From Duganella sp. Root1480D1 (GTDB taxonomy: Bacteria; Pseudomonadota; Gammaproteobacteria; Burkholderiales; Burkholderiaceae_D): a stretch of 64,000 bases of DNA. The position numbers and the translations under genes are program-made. The DNA is taken from positions 104,084 to 168,083 of the forward strand of contig NZ_LMFZ01000034.1 of assembly GCF_001427305.1 (NCBI RefSeq). The letters are read 5' to 3'. How positions within the stretch are numbered: position 1 is the first letter of the stretch; each line of letters opens with the position of its first letter. Below are positions 15,862 to 24,651 of the stretch, in pieces. The notes under the pieces were generated by a model. The model was not told the origin of the DNA, ran no database searches, and worked only from the letters and a program-made list of their open reading frames with translations.

Positions 15862-17130
15862 TCAATTTTCGTCGAGCAATTTCGTGGGGTTGGTGACGTA
15901 CCAGGCGTAGCCGCTGCGGCGTTCAGGGCTGAGGTCGCCGACCTTGTCGTGGATGCTGCGGTCGCGGTCACCGAAAATGGGTTTCATCGTTGCCATGCCG
16001 TAGAAGCGCGCCCATTGGCGGCCGCCACCGGGAGCCGGCAGCGCAGTGCTGCGCAGCCATGCGATGCCCGCGCTCACCGCAGCGGCAGCCTGCGGCGCTT
16101 GCTTTGGCAAGCGCTTGAGCAGTTGCAGGATACCGACGCTTTCGGCGCTGGCCAGGGCAGCGGGCTCGAAGTTACGCGCACCCACCGGGGCCAGCGTGAT
16201 GGCGTCATGCTGCTGGCACCAGGCGGTGAGCGTGCCATCTACCGTGACCTGGCTTGCGAGGATGGCGGCGATACCGCGTTCTGCCGACGCTTGCGCTTCA
16301 AGCGCCAGAGCCGGCGGTACGAATGCGTAATCTGCGTCTCGGTCTGCAGCGCGCCGCAGCACCTCGATCGCCGCCACCATCGCGTCGTCGTTGAAGGTGA
16401 TGGCGTCATGGTAACCGCCTTGCAATGGGTAAACTTGCGGCCAACCGCCATTAGGGTATTGGGCATCCAGCAGGTAACGGATGCCTTTCAGCGCACTGGC
16501 GCGGTAGGCTATGCCCTCCTCGCCCGGCAGGCTGGCTTGAACGCGGGCGAGGAATTGCAGTTCGGTGGTGGTGGCGCCATTGTCGATCGTGCCGACGAAG
16601 GCCCAGGACTCTTTCCCTTCCGCTGCGACGTATGCCTGGCCGCGCCGGCGTGGCTGGCCGCTGCGGTCGGCATTCTTGCCCCAGCCGCCGGCTGGCGTCT
16701 GGAAGCTGACGATATTGTCGGCAATGCGGCGCGCTTGCGCCGTCGCATACCAGCCAGCGCTGCGCTTGAGCGGCATGCTGTTCACGCTGCCCGGGCTCGA
16801 TGCCGGCGGCGCGGTCTCGCCAGGCTTGCGTTCCGCAGACAATGCGGCTTTGTCAGCCGCCATCGCGGCCTGCGACCGTGTGAGATAGGCTTGCCAGGAT
16901 AGGCGCCGGACCAGGTCGGGGACGGTAGCGATGCGCGCTTCGGTCAGCGGTTCGGCCGGCGTCATGTAGCCGATTAACGCAGCCTCCGCCGGCAACGGCA
17001 AGGAAGCGGCAGCCCCCGCCAGCGCCGCCGTCAACACAATGCGCAATATCGCCGCTGCGGCGGCCTCTCGCGCAAGTTCCTCCGGCAGGAAGCGCAGCCC
17101 CTTGGCAGCGGATGCAGGGCTCCGCCTCAT
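15862..17130 (-). CDS. pectate lyase, PelA/Pel-15 type (PL10)
   Basis: 422 residues from ATG 17130, whose ATGA overlaps the stop of the DUF5060 gene. A much longer open frame upstream is a shadow of that gene. A signal-like hydrophobic segment lies near residues 35-55. The catalytic region shows PL10 hallmarks: NIVSFQTPAGGWGKN, PNGGWPQVYPLQGGYHDAITFNDDAM, and a C-terminal WARFYG then PIFGDRDRSIH. It cleaves de-esterified polygalacturonan by beta-elimination, acting after the pectinesterase encoded in the same operon. It is probably exported or periplasmic. Confidence 0.92.
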   Translation of the reverse strand: MRRSPASAAKGLRFLPEELAREAAAAAILRIVLTAALAGAAASLPLPAEAALIGYMTPAEPLTEARIATVPDLVRRLSWQAYLTRSQAAMAADKAALSAERKPGETAPPASSPGSVNSMPLKRSAGWYATAQARRIADNIVSFQTPAGGWGKNADRSGQPRRRGQAYVAAEGKESWAFVGTIDNGATTTELQFLARVQASLPGEEGIAYRASALKGIRYLLDAQYPNGGWPQVYPLQGGYHDAITFNDDAMVAAIEVLRRAADRDADYAFVPPALALEAQASAERGIAAILASQVTVDGTLTAWCQQHDAITLAPVGARNFEPAALASAESVGILQLLKRLPKQAPQAAAAVSAGIAWLRSTALPAPGGGRQWARFYGMATMKPIFGDRDRSIHDKVGDLSPERRSGYAWYVTNPTKLLDEN

Positions 17131-18698
17131 GGCAACCTCGTAATGCGCAGGGCCATATAGGGGCGACCGGGCAGTACGATGCTGCGGCCATCCTTGTCGG
17201 CAAAACTGTAGTTGTCGCGTTTGCGGATGTCGAATATTCCGTCCACTGGCGTGACCGTCATGTTCCAGGTATCGATTACTTCGGCCTTGAACTTCATGCC
17301 GTCTGCCAGGCCTGGCTTGGCGAGCACGAACGGCCAGGCAGCCGGCGACTGGCGGCCGAAATAGCCCAGGTAATATTGGCCGGGCTTGCCGGCGAAGGGA
17401 TTTCCCTGCCACTTGTCGATCGGTTCCAGCCCTTCGGCCGGACTGTCGGACAGGATCTTGCGGAAGAACGCCAGCCGCGGGGGACTCTGTCCGCGCATGG
17501 CGCCGCCATTCCCCAGCCATGACATATCGCCAGGGTCCCTGAAAATCTCGCTATGGCCGACGTAGGTGCCGGCAATGGCCCCCATCCAGAACCGCAGCAC
17601 CAATTCCTGCCCCGACAACTGGCCCCAGCGGCGCTCGATATTGCCCTCGTACTTCACTTCATCGTAGACCACGGGCTTCGAGTACACGTCGCGGAACAGT
17701 ACTGCACGTTCGAAATCCTCGGCAATGGCGCCGCTTTGCACGCTGACGTGCGTTACCCAAGGCTTGGTATGGTTGTACAGCACCATGGCATTATGGATCG
17801 AGCGCAGGTGCTGGTAGGGATCGCGTGCCTGGACGATTTCGAAATAGCGGTCCCACTCGGTCATCTGCTTCCTGGCGAGGTAGTCGAACTCGTTCGCCAT
17901 CGACCACCATACGTTGCGGTAGGACGCAAGCCGCGCCACCACATAACGCAGGTAGCGTTCGTTGACTTCGGCCGGCATCTGGTCGAAGCCCCAGAAGCCT
18001 TTGTCGTAAGGGTGGAACAGGATGACGTCGGCCTCGATGCCAAGCGCGCGCAGGTCGGCGACGCGCTGCTCCAGGTGCCGGAAAAATTCGGGATTGAAGC
18101 GCGTGAAGTCCCAGGCCTTGGGCGGCGACCCTTCAAACGGGAAGCGCGGCGGCTGGTGCCTGACATCCTGGTTCGGGAATACCAGCATCCGGATCTTGTT
18201 GAACGGCCCGGCGGCGAGAGTCGCCAGCGTCTGGCGTTCAACAGGCTCCGGCTGATGGGTCCAGCCGTAACTGGTGGTGCCGACTTGCCAGAACGGCGTG
18301 CCGTCTTCATAGCCGAAGTGATGTATCCCCTTCACCCGCACCGGGCCGTGGTTGCCGGGTTGCGCCGCGACCACCGTGAATTTTCCACGCCGCCCATTCA
18401 GCGCCGCGCGATTGCTGCGGGTTTCGTATTCCCATTCGCCGGTGGCGTCGGGCATGAAGTGCAATTTGTACTGGCCATCGCCATCGTAAAAGCCCTCAAC
18501 CGCCAGGCTGCGCGCGCCCTGGCGGAAAGTGGCGGAGAGTTCCACCTCCATGAAAGGATTGCCGTCGCTCGGCCCGGCCAGCGTAAGCTCCTTGCTGCCC
18601 CAACGTTGGACTGGGTCCGCATCTTGCGCCTGCGCCGCGGCTCCAATGGCAAGGAACGCGAAGGCAACGGCGCTCTTCAGCAGCTTGCGGCGAGTCAT
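17127..18698 (-). CDS. DUF5060-domain glycoside hydrolase-like protein
   Basis: 523 residues from ATG 18698 (MTRRKLLKSAVAFAFLAIGA), overlapping the pectinesterase stop by 4 nt (ATGA). An in-frame ATG at 18713 is possible. A twin-Arg-like signal peptide is followed by an N-terminal beta-sandwich matching DUF5060 (ELSATFRQGARSLAVEGFYDGDGQYKLHFMPDATGEW is visible in part). A TIM-barrel-like core contains NKIRMLVFPNQ, FHPYDKGFWGFD, WWSMANEFDY and VVYDEVKYEG. The two acidic residues in NEFD and YDEVKYEG sit where a retaining hydrolase would have acid/base and nucleophile. The substrate is unknown; the operon points to a pectin side-chain linkage. Confidence 0.85.
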   Translation of the reverse strand: MTRRKLLKSAVAFAFLAIGAAAQAQDADPVQRWGSKELTLAGPSDGNPFMEVELSATFRQGARSLAVEGFYDGDGQYKLHFMPDATGEWEYETRSNRAALNGRRGKFTVVAAQPGNHGPVRVKGIHHFGYEDGTPFWQVGTTSYGWTHQPEPVERQTLATLAAGPFNKIRMLVFPNQDVRHQPPRFPFEGSPPKAWDFTRFNPEFFRHLEQRVADLRALGIEADVILFHPYDKGFWGFDQMPAEVNERYLRYVVARLASYRNVWWSMANEFDYLARKQMTEWDRYFEIVQARDPYQHLRSIHNAMVLYNHTKPWVTHVSVQSGAIAEDFERAVLFRDVYSKPVVYDEVKYEGNIERRWGQLSGQELVLRFWMGAIAGTYVGHSEIFRDPGDMSWLGNGGAMRGQSPPRLAFFRKILSDSPAEGLEPIDKWQGNPFAGKPGQYYLGYFGRQSPAAWPFVLAKPGLADGMKFKAEVIDTWNMTVTPVDGIFDIRKRDNYSFADKDGRSIVLPGRPYMALRITRLP

Positions 18699-20899
18699 GG
18701 CTGGGGACTCCATCCTTTTCCGTTTGCAAATTGCGCGAAAACTTTGGAGCGGCTGTCGTAGCGCGCGGCCTCGGGCGGCGCCAGCACCTGTCCCGCCACA
18801 CGCTGCGACAGGTCGAGAGGCTTGCCGGCAAGGTCCGTACTGCCGCCCTCTTCCCAGCCCTTGCCGCCGCGCGGCTTTCCGTGCCAGCCCTGCACGTTGA
18901 TATGCGGGCCGACGCTGCAATTGATATATCGGACGTTGTCCCATGCCGTCACAACGCCCGGCCGCGCCAGGAAAGTCGCTCCCGACGGCACATCATTGCC
19001 GGCCGGCCCGGGGCCATGCGTCAGGCGGCTGTTCAGGAAGACGAAACCGGGATCGCCTTCGGCCACGGTTCGCGCCTGCACGAGGTAGCCCCCGCTCGAT
19101 GGGTTGGCGCTGTCGCCAACGGAGCGGATCTCGGATTCTTCGAACAGGGCCGCTCGATTGTAGCCCCAGATGAAATCCACATTGCCCGCGACAAGGCTGC
19201 GGTAAAACCATGCATAGCCCTTGAGCTGGATGGTGTCCTGCTCGCTGATAAAGTCGGCCTGGTTGGCAATGAGGCGGCCTTCGCTGCTGAAGTTGAGCGC
19301 TTCCGCTTGCGCGCCAATGGTCTTGCTGCGCCACGTGGTATTGGCGAGGGTTAGCGTATCAAGGCGCAGCAGGTCGGCGTCTTCCACCAGGAATACCGAG
19401 CGTCCGCCAGTCGCTCCGGGTGCCAGCGGCTGCTGGCCGGCGCCGCTGCCGGGGTTGATGCCGTCGCTGTTTTCGCCGGTGATGACAGATCCGTGGCGGC
19501 TTTCGCCGCGCAGGGTGACATTGTCTTTGCCGCGCAGGTAAAGCAAACCCTCATGCTTGCCATCGGCGAGGCGAATAGTCACGGATTGTTCGCGCGGGAA
19601 GTCCTGCATGGCATGATTCAGGGCGCCCTGCACGGTGCGGAAATCGGCCTTGCCGGCTAGGGCGACGCGCAAGATGGTGTCGCGCGGCGCCTGCCCGCGC
19701 GTGCGGAACGCCCAGGCGCCTGGCTTGCCTACGCCGTCAAACGGTGCACCGCCCAGCAGAGCGCCAGGGAATACATTGCCGTCCACCACCACGTAATATT
19801 CCGTGTCGTAGGCCAGCTTTCCATCGTGAGGGCGGATTGTTGCTGTCGCGCCGTCCACGGTAATGGCCTTGTAGCGAACGACGCGCTTCACGCCATCACG
19901 GGTGGCGCCGATCTCGTCCAGCTCCAAGCCGGGGCGGATGACGTCGACCGTTACCTTGTCTTTCGAGCGCACGATGCGTATCGAACCGGTGTCGCCCAGG
20001 GTTGGCGCCTGGTCGAAGTGCAGTTGCAGGCGGGTGTCGACAGGAACGTCTTGCTCCCCCGCGGCGGGTGATGCCATGCCGGCAGCCACGGTGCTACGAC
20101 GCGACGATGCAGCGAAAGCCGGCCCGACGCGCACCGCCAGCGTCAGCGCCACGTTCGGATCTTCCCTGCTGGCGAGCGTGACTGCCGCCTTTCCGGCACC
20201 GCGCGGCGCCAGCACAAGCGCGTCGCCATCCACGCTGGCCTCGAGTACGGAAGAATCGCTCGAGACGGCGGAGAAAGGCAAAGTCCGCAAGCCATCGCGG
20301 CTGGATGCACGCACCGCATAGCGCTGCGGCGCCTCGCCAGCCTGCAGGGTTAGCTGCTTATGCCGGTGAACCAGGCCAATGCTGGTTGGGGCTTGCGTAA
20401 TATCGCCTGCGCGCAAGCCCCGGAATTCAAATTCACCGCCTTGTGACAGCAGGCCAATGCGCGGCGGCAGCGAATTGGGCTCGTCAACGCCGATCAGGCG
20501 CGTGCCATTAAGGTAGGCCGTGAGGGCCGCGCCATCCACATCGAGGCGGATAGTGTAGAAAGGGTCGCCCGCATCGGGCTCGATACGGACTTGCTTGAGG
20601 AATTTCGGCTGGCCGTCGATCTGGCGCACGATGTTTACCGCCAGCTTGCCGGCCGGCGCGACATCGAGGCCGAAGCCAAGCCAGTTGCGGTCATCCCCAT
20701 AGCGTGCGATGACATAACCCTGCCCTACCACGCCTGGCGCAGCGCGCAGGCGTGCCTCAACGAAGTACGGGCCGGAACTCGGGGCCGCGGCTTCCGCCGC
20801 GGGCACGAGTTTCACGGCGCCCTGCCCGGGCGGCGCAGCATACGCCCCTGCTGCCGGCAGCAGCATGAACCAGGCAAGCAGCAAGGAGCGTAGCAGCAT
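18695..20899 (-). CDS. multidomain pectinesterase (CE8)
   Basis: 734 residues from ATG 20899, one base after the TonB receptor stop, with signal peptide MLLRSLLLAWFMLLPAAGAYA. The first ~400 residues are beta-rich: a laminin-G-like sandwich, an Ig-like segment (SSDSSVLEASVDGDALVLAPRGAGKAAV in part) and an SbsA-type Ig-like domain. The C-terminal ~330 residues are a CE8 right-handed beta-helix with QDTIQLKGYAWFYRS, the catalytic Asp motif GNVDFIWG, and an Arg-containing VQARTVAEGDPGF. It removes methyl esters from homogalacturonan, preparing it for the pectate lyase. The extra N-terminal domains suggest substrate binding or cell-surface display. Confidence 0.9.
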   Translation of the reverse strand: MLLRSLLLAWFMLLPAAGAYAAPPGQGAVKLVPAAEAAAPSSGPYFVEARLRAAPGVVGQGYVIARYGDDRNWLGFGLDVAPAGKLAVNIVRQIDGQPKFLKQVRIEPDAGDPFYTIRLDVDGAALTAYLNGTRLIGVDEPNSLPPRIGLLSQGGEFEFRGLRAGDITQAPTSIGLVHRHKQLTLQAGEAPQRYAVRASSRDGLRTLPFSAVSSDSSVLEASVDGDALVLAPRGAGKAAVTLASREDPNVALTLAVRVGPAFAASSRRSTVAAGMASPAAGEQDVPVDTRLQLHFDQAPTLGDTGSIRIVRSKDKVTVDVIRPGLELDEIGATRDGVKRVVRYKAITVDGATATIRPHDGKLAYDTEYYVVVDGNVFPGALLGGAPFDGVGKPGAWAFRTRGQAPRDTILRVALAGKADFRTVQGALNHAMQDFPREQSVTIRLADGKHEGLLYLRGKDNVTLRGESRHGSVITGENSDGINPGSGAGQQPLAPGATGGRSVFLVEDADLLRLDTLTLANTTWRSKTIGAQAEALNFSSEGRLIANQADFISEQDTIQLKGYAWFYRSLVAGNVDFIWGYNRAALFEESEIRSVGDSANPSSGGYLVQARTVAEGDPGFVFLNSRLTHGPGPAGNDVPSGATFLARPGVVTAWDNVRYINCSVGPHINVQGWHGKPRGGKGWEEGGSTDLAGKPLDLSQRVAGQVLAPPEAARYDSRSKVFAQFANGKGWSPQP

Positions 20900-20900
20900 C

Positions 20901-23810
20901 TTAGAACTTGAACTCCACGGAGAAGCGATACACACGTCCCAACATATCAGCCAGCGAAGTCACATACCCCCCGCTGTAGGTGCTGTTGGAGGTCAGTGGC
21001 GGCCATTCCCCGGTCAGGTTGTTGACGCCGAAGCTGATGGTCGTGTTCTTGAAGCCAGTGTAGTTCACGTTCACGTTGTACTGCTTGTAGGCCTCCACTT
21101 TGGTCAGGGTCGAGCCGGCGCGCGGGGTAACGTCGGTTACGCCCGAGTTATAGCGCTGCGACAGCGTGGTTGCCCAGGCACCGTAGGTGTGGGTAATCGA
21201 CGCGGTATGCTTCCAGCGTGGATTGATCTGCGGCAGGCCGGCCAGGCCTGAGTTCGGGCCCGAGCCGCCGTAGCGGCCATCGTTGGTGATGATGCCGACG
21301 TTGCTCAGCCAAGGACCGTCTTTCTCCGACTGGAACTCGTACTTGTCCATATACGTGCCATCCAGTTTCGCGTCGAAGTTGCCGAAGCTGGTTTTCGGGA
21401 AGCGGTAGCTGGCCGACAGGTCCAGGCCGCGGATGCGGGTCTGGCCGCGGTTCGCCTGGCTCGCCACGATGTGGTCGATGGTGCCGTCCGCATTACGCAC
21501 GAAGTTCACGTCGTACTTGGCTGGGTTCTGCTGGATCTCGGCGATGGTCACGGCGCCCAGTACGTCGCGCAGCTTCAGGCCCCAGTAATCGACGGTGATC
21601 GACAGGTCTTTCACCGGCTCCAGCGCGAAGCCGAAGGAGAAGCCGCGCGATTTTTCCGGTTTCAGGAAGGCGTTGTTCGGCGACTTGGTCCAGTAGTTGG
21701 TGGCGACGTTGCACACCTGGTCATAGGTGTAGCCCGCTTTCGGCGTTCCGGTACCGGCTACCAGCGGCTGAGTGCTCGGGCACAGGACCGGATCGTCCAT
21801 CACCTGGTTGCGCACTTCCGGCGTCGGGTTCTGGATGTCGATGATCGACGGCGCACGGAAGCCGGTATTCACGTTACCACGCAGGACCAGTTGCTGGAAC
21901 GGCTGCCAGCGCGCAGCCAGTTTCGGATTGACGGTGGTCTGTTTCAGGTCGTAGTAGCGGTCGGCACGCACTGCTGCATTCAGCAGGAACTTGTCGGTGA
22001 CCGGCGCTTCCGCTTCCATCAACAGCGATGCGATCGTGCGGTGGATCTTCTTGGCTACGCCTTGCGGGGTCTCGCCCACCAGGTCGGACTGCACCACGTT
22101 GCCGGAGGCGTCGATGTTGTAGCTGCCGTCGGCCTTCTTCAGTACATAGTCCAGCGGCGCATTGAAGGTTTGCGCCCCGTCGCGGCGCAATTCGCCGGAT
22201 ACCGCCAGGGTCAGCGGACCGCCTGGCAGGTCCCACAGGCCCTTGGACAGCGTCAGGTCCACGCTCTGGTTGAAGGCCTTGTTCAGGCGGTAGGTATAGT
22301 CGTCCGCCTCGATGCTTTGCAGGTAAGCCAGGCCGGCCGCGTCCTGCAGCCCGAATGGGTTCAGGGTGCCGTTGTTGAAGCCTTCCTGCGCCCTGGTGTA
22401 GGAAATGTAGCCGGCGCCGGCGCGGGTGTCGCGCTTCGATTCGCCATAATTCAGGCCGGCCCGGTAGTCCCAGCCCAGCACTTCGCCTTCGGCCGTCAAC
22501 ACGATGCGGTCGTTGGTCTGCTCGTCGTTGCGGTATGCCGGGCCAAGTTCGGCAGGGCCCCACTGGAAGTAGATGGTCCGGTTGTTCATGTTCAGGTTGC
22601 TGACCGTGGCCGGCGTCTTGGCCGGGTCGATGAACATGGCCGGCGTATTGCTGCCGGTATTGCTGCCAACCACCGGCACGGCCGGGGTGATGCCTTTGCC
22701 TGGATAGTATTTGCTGGTCGCCGGCAGCGAATAGGTGGTGAACGGCTGGGTGGTGCCCGGCACCTGCATGCCGCGGTATTTCTGCACCGTGAATTCGGAG
22801 TGCAGCAGGTCGACGTCGATCTTGTGGCCACCCGGCAGGTTCATGCTGGCGCGGCCGCTGATGTTGGTGATCTCGCTGCCGTCGGTGACTGCATTCCAGT
22901 ACAGCGGATTACGCGCGCAGCCTGGTGCATAGACCGGCGTTGCGGCGGTGCTGTTGTTGCCCAGGGTCGGGGTGGCGTATGGCGCCAGGCAACCGGTGGC
23001 GAATGTCGGGTTGTAGTTCGAGTTGGCGTTGCGGGCAAAGCCGAAGTTGGCGACCGGGGTCGGGTTGCGTGCGTCAGGCGTGATGCCCAGGCCCAGCGTG
23101 CGCAGGATGGCGGGGTCGTGCTGCTCCGGACGGTCGCCCTGGAACAGCGCATCTTTCTTCTGGTAGTCAATCGCCACATAGGCATTCCAGCCGTCGCGCG
23201 ACAGGTTGCCGGCGCCCAGGATCATGCCAAAGCTCCTGGAATCGGCGCCGCCCTTTTCCGTCGGCGCGTATTCGGCCTTGACCGCCCCGCCTTCGAAGCC
23301 GCGCTTGGTCAGGAAGTTCTGCACGCCACCGATGGCATCGGCACCGTAGGTCGAAGCGGCGCCGCCGTTCAGGGTTTCCACGCGGTCCAGCGCCATGCGC
23401 GGGATCACGTTGACGGAGACGTATTGGTCCTGCAGCGGTTCGTTGGCCAGGCGGCGCCCGTTCAACAGCGTCAGGGTACGCATCGGGCCCAGGCCGCGCA
23501 GGTTGATGATCGGGCCGGCCGCGCCGCTATTGGTACCCAGCGACAGCGATTGCGGCATTTCCAGCACCAGGTCTTTCAGTTCGGTGTTGCCGCGTGCCTG
23601 GAGCTCGCTGGACTTGATGGTGACCAGCGGGGTGGCGCCCTCATTCGCAACGCGGCGGATCAGGGAGCCAGTCACCACCACGGCCGCCATTGGCTCGTCT
23701 GCCGGGGCGGCGGTTTGTGCGGCTGCCTGGTTTGCCATCTGCAGGACGGCCGCTGCCACTGCTGCTGCCAGCACGGCGCGTTTGGCCTGAGGGCCTGGAA
23801 CGTAATTCAT
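20901..23810 (-). CDS. TonB-dependent receptor of the pectin locus
   Basis: 969 residues, signal peptide ending about AAAQ, a short TonB-box-like PMAAVVVTGSLIRR, a plug with ETLNGGAASTYGADAIGGVQNFLT, and a large barrel ending in FSVEFKF. This size and the VVVTGSLIRR opening fit the proteobacterial carbohydrate-type TonB receptors. First gene of the operon with pectinesterase, DUF5060 protein and pectate lyase, so it probably imports pectin oligogalacturonides across the outer membrane. A ribosome binding site GGAGGA precedes the ATG. Its promoter region is shared with the divergent FadR-type regulator. Confidence 0.93.
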   Translation of the reverse strand: MNYVPGPQAKRAVLAAAVAAAVLQMANQAAAQTAAPADEPMAAVVVTGSLIRRVANEGATPLVTIKSSELQARGNTELKDLVLEMPQSLSLGTNSGAAGPIINLRGLGPMRTLTLLNGRRLANEPLQDQYVSVNVIPRMALDRVETLNGGAASTYGADAIGGVQNFLTKRGFEGGAVKAEYAPTEKGGADSRSFGMILGAGNLSRDGWNAYVAIDYQKKDALFQGDRPEQHDPAILRTLGLGITPDARNPTPVANFGFARNANSNYNPTFATGCLAPYATPTLGNNSTAATPVYAPGCARNPLYWNAVTDGSEITNISGRASMNLPGGHKIDVDLLHSEFTVQKYRGMQVPGTTQPFTTYSLPATSKYYPGKGITPAVPVVGSNTGSNTPAMFIDPAKTPATVSNLNMNNRTIYFQWGPAELGPAYRNDEQTNDRIVLTAEGEVLGWDYRAGLNYGESKRDTRAGAGYISYTRAQEGFNNGTLNPFGLQDAAGLAYLQSIEADDYTYRLNKAFNQSVDLTLSKGLWDLPGGPLTLAVSGELRRDGAQTFNAPLDYVLKKADGSYNIDASGNVVQSDLVGETPQGVAKKIHRTIASLLMEAEAPVTDKFLLNAAVRADRYYDLKQTTVNPKLAARWQPFQQLVLRGNVNTGFRAPSIIDIQNPTPEVRNQVMDDPVLCPSTQPLVAGTGTPKAGYTYDQVCNVATNYWTKSPNNAFLKPEKSRGFSFGFALEPVKDLSITVDYWGLKLRDVLGAVTIAEIQQNPAKYDVNFVRNADGTIDHIVASQANRGQTRIRGLDLSASYRFPKTSFGNFDAKLDGTYMDKYEFQSEKDGPWLSNVGIITNDGRYGGSGPNSGLAGLPQINPRWKHTASITHTYGAWATTLSQRYNSGVTDVTPRAGSTLTKVEAYKQYNVNVNYTGFKNTTISFGVNNLTGEWPPLTSNSTYSGGYVTSLADMLGRVYRFSVEFKF

Positions 23811-23828
23811 GAGTCTCCTCCATTTGTA

Positions 23829-23848
23829 CGATCAAATTGGTTTGATCG
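23829..23848. promoter_or_regulatory. perfect palindrome in the receptor 5' leader
   Basis: CGATCAAA (23829-23836) and TTTGATCG (23841-23848) are perfect 8-bp inverted arms around TTGG, 19 nt before the receptor ATG, just ahead of its GGAGGA site. It could be an mRNA hairpin tuning receptor translation or a protein-binding site. It differs in sequence from the TGG-N5-CCA operators further upstream. Confidence 0.45.
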
Positions 23849-23859
23849 ATTTTCGGTTT

Positions 23860-23892
23860 TGGTATAACCACAGACTAAAGTGGTTAGGCCAA
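23860..23892. promoter_or_regulatory. candidate FadR/GntR operator pair, receptor side
   Basis: TGGTATAACCA (23860-23870) and TGGTTAGGCCA (23881-23891) share TGG-N5-CCA, with centres 21 bp apart (two helical turns). The second lies within TAAAGTGGTTAGGCCAA (23876-23892), an inverted copy of 23957-23973 with one mismatch. FadR-family regulators of uronate genes bind TGGT...ACCA palindromes, so these fit the divergent regulator. Binding is inferred. Confidence 0.6.
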
Positions 23893-23935
23893 TTTCACAA
23901 GCAAAAATTCCAAGATTGTGCAAAAAAGCCACTTT

Positions 23936-23973
23936 TGGTCGGTCCAGATTGTTGTTTTGGCCTGACCACTTTA
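23936..23973. promoter_or_regulatory. candidate FadR/GntR operator pair, regulator side
   Basis: TGGTCGGTCCA (23936-23946) and TGGCCTGACCA (23958-23968) again share TGG-N5-CCA, with centres 22 bp apart. TTGGCCTGACCACTTTA (23957-23973) is the inverted partner of 23876-23892. It lies just before the regulator start at 23985, so autorepression is likely, and a loop between the two pairs is possible. Confidence 0.6.
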
Positions 23974-23984
23974 AAATCAGCCGC

Positions 23985-24641
23985 ATGGAGACCAGGCTAT
24001 ATAAACAGGTGGCGGACAAGATCCAGGCGATGATCGCCACCGAAGGATTTGCATGCGGCGATCGCCTGCCGTCGGAACGGGAGCTCTCGACCAGGCTGGA
24101 GGTGAGCCGGGCTTCGCTGCGCGAGGGCCTGATCGCGCTGGAGCTGACCGGCGTGGTGGAAGTGCGCAGCAATTCCGGCGTTTATATATGCGACCGTCCA
24201 GGCCACTCGCCCCTGCCGGAAGCCGGGCCAGGGCCGTTCGAAGTGCTGTCCGCACGGCGCGTGATCGAATCGGAAATCGCCGCCAACGCCGCGCAGGTCG
24301 CGACCGACCGCGCCATCGACGCCATCCTGGTCGCGGTGGAAGCCATGGAGCGCGACCACGACGACGTGGCCACCAATGAGCAGGCCGACCGCAACTTCCA
24401 TATGGCGATTGCCAATGCCACCGGCAACAGCGCGCTGGTTGGCGTGATGAATCACTTATGGGATCAGCGCGGCCACCTGTGGCATAAGCTCAAGGAGCAC
24501 TTCCAGACCGAAGAGCTGCGCAAGGAAACCCTGGGCGACCACCGCGCGATCTTGCAGGCCATCGCCAGCCACGACCCGGCCGCCGCCCGCAAAGCCATGC
24601 GCGTGCACCTGGGGCGCGTTACCCGAACCTTCTCAGCTTAG
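23985..24641 (+). CDS. FadR/GntR-family (FCD) transcriptional regulator
   Basis: 218 residues from ATG 23985 (METRLYKQVADKIQ); the frame stays open upstream but those codons overlap the operator sites. The N-terminal GntR winged helix contains GDRLPSERELSTRLEVSRASLREGL. The C-terminal FCD domain has DRNFHMAIA and GDHRAILQAIASHD then AMRVHLGRV, supplying the Asp and His residues that bind metal and a small acid ligand. It is divergent from the pectin operon and 10 nt before the polygalacturonase, so it probably represses both until galacturonate or an oligogalacturonide binds. Confidence 0.92.
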   Translation: METRLYKQVADKIQAMIATEGFACGDRLPSERELSTRLEVSRASLREGLIALELTGVVEVRSNSGVYICDRPGHSPLPEAGPGPFEVLSARRVIESEIAANAAQVATDRAIDAILVAVEAMERDHDDVATNEQADRNFHMAIANATGNSALVGVMNHLWDQRGHLWHKLKEHFQTEELRKETLGDHRAILQAIASHDPAAARKAMRVHLGRVTRTFSA

Positions 24642-24651
24642 GAGTTTGACT

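Noticed and set aside
17130..17520. Extended N-terminus of the pectate lyase
   Set aside because: The added 130 residues are the antisense-free out-of-frame reading of the DUF5060 gene, and an ATGA overlap start at 17130 matches the pattern of the rest of the operon.
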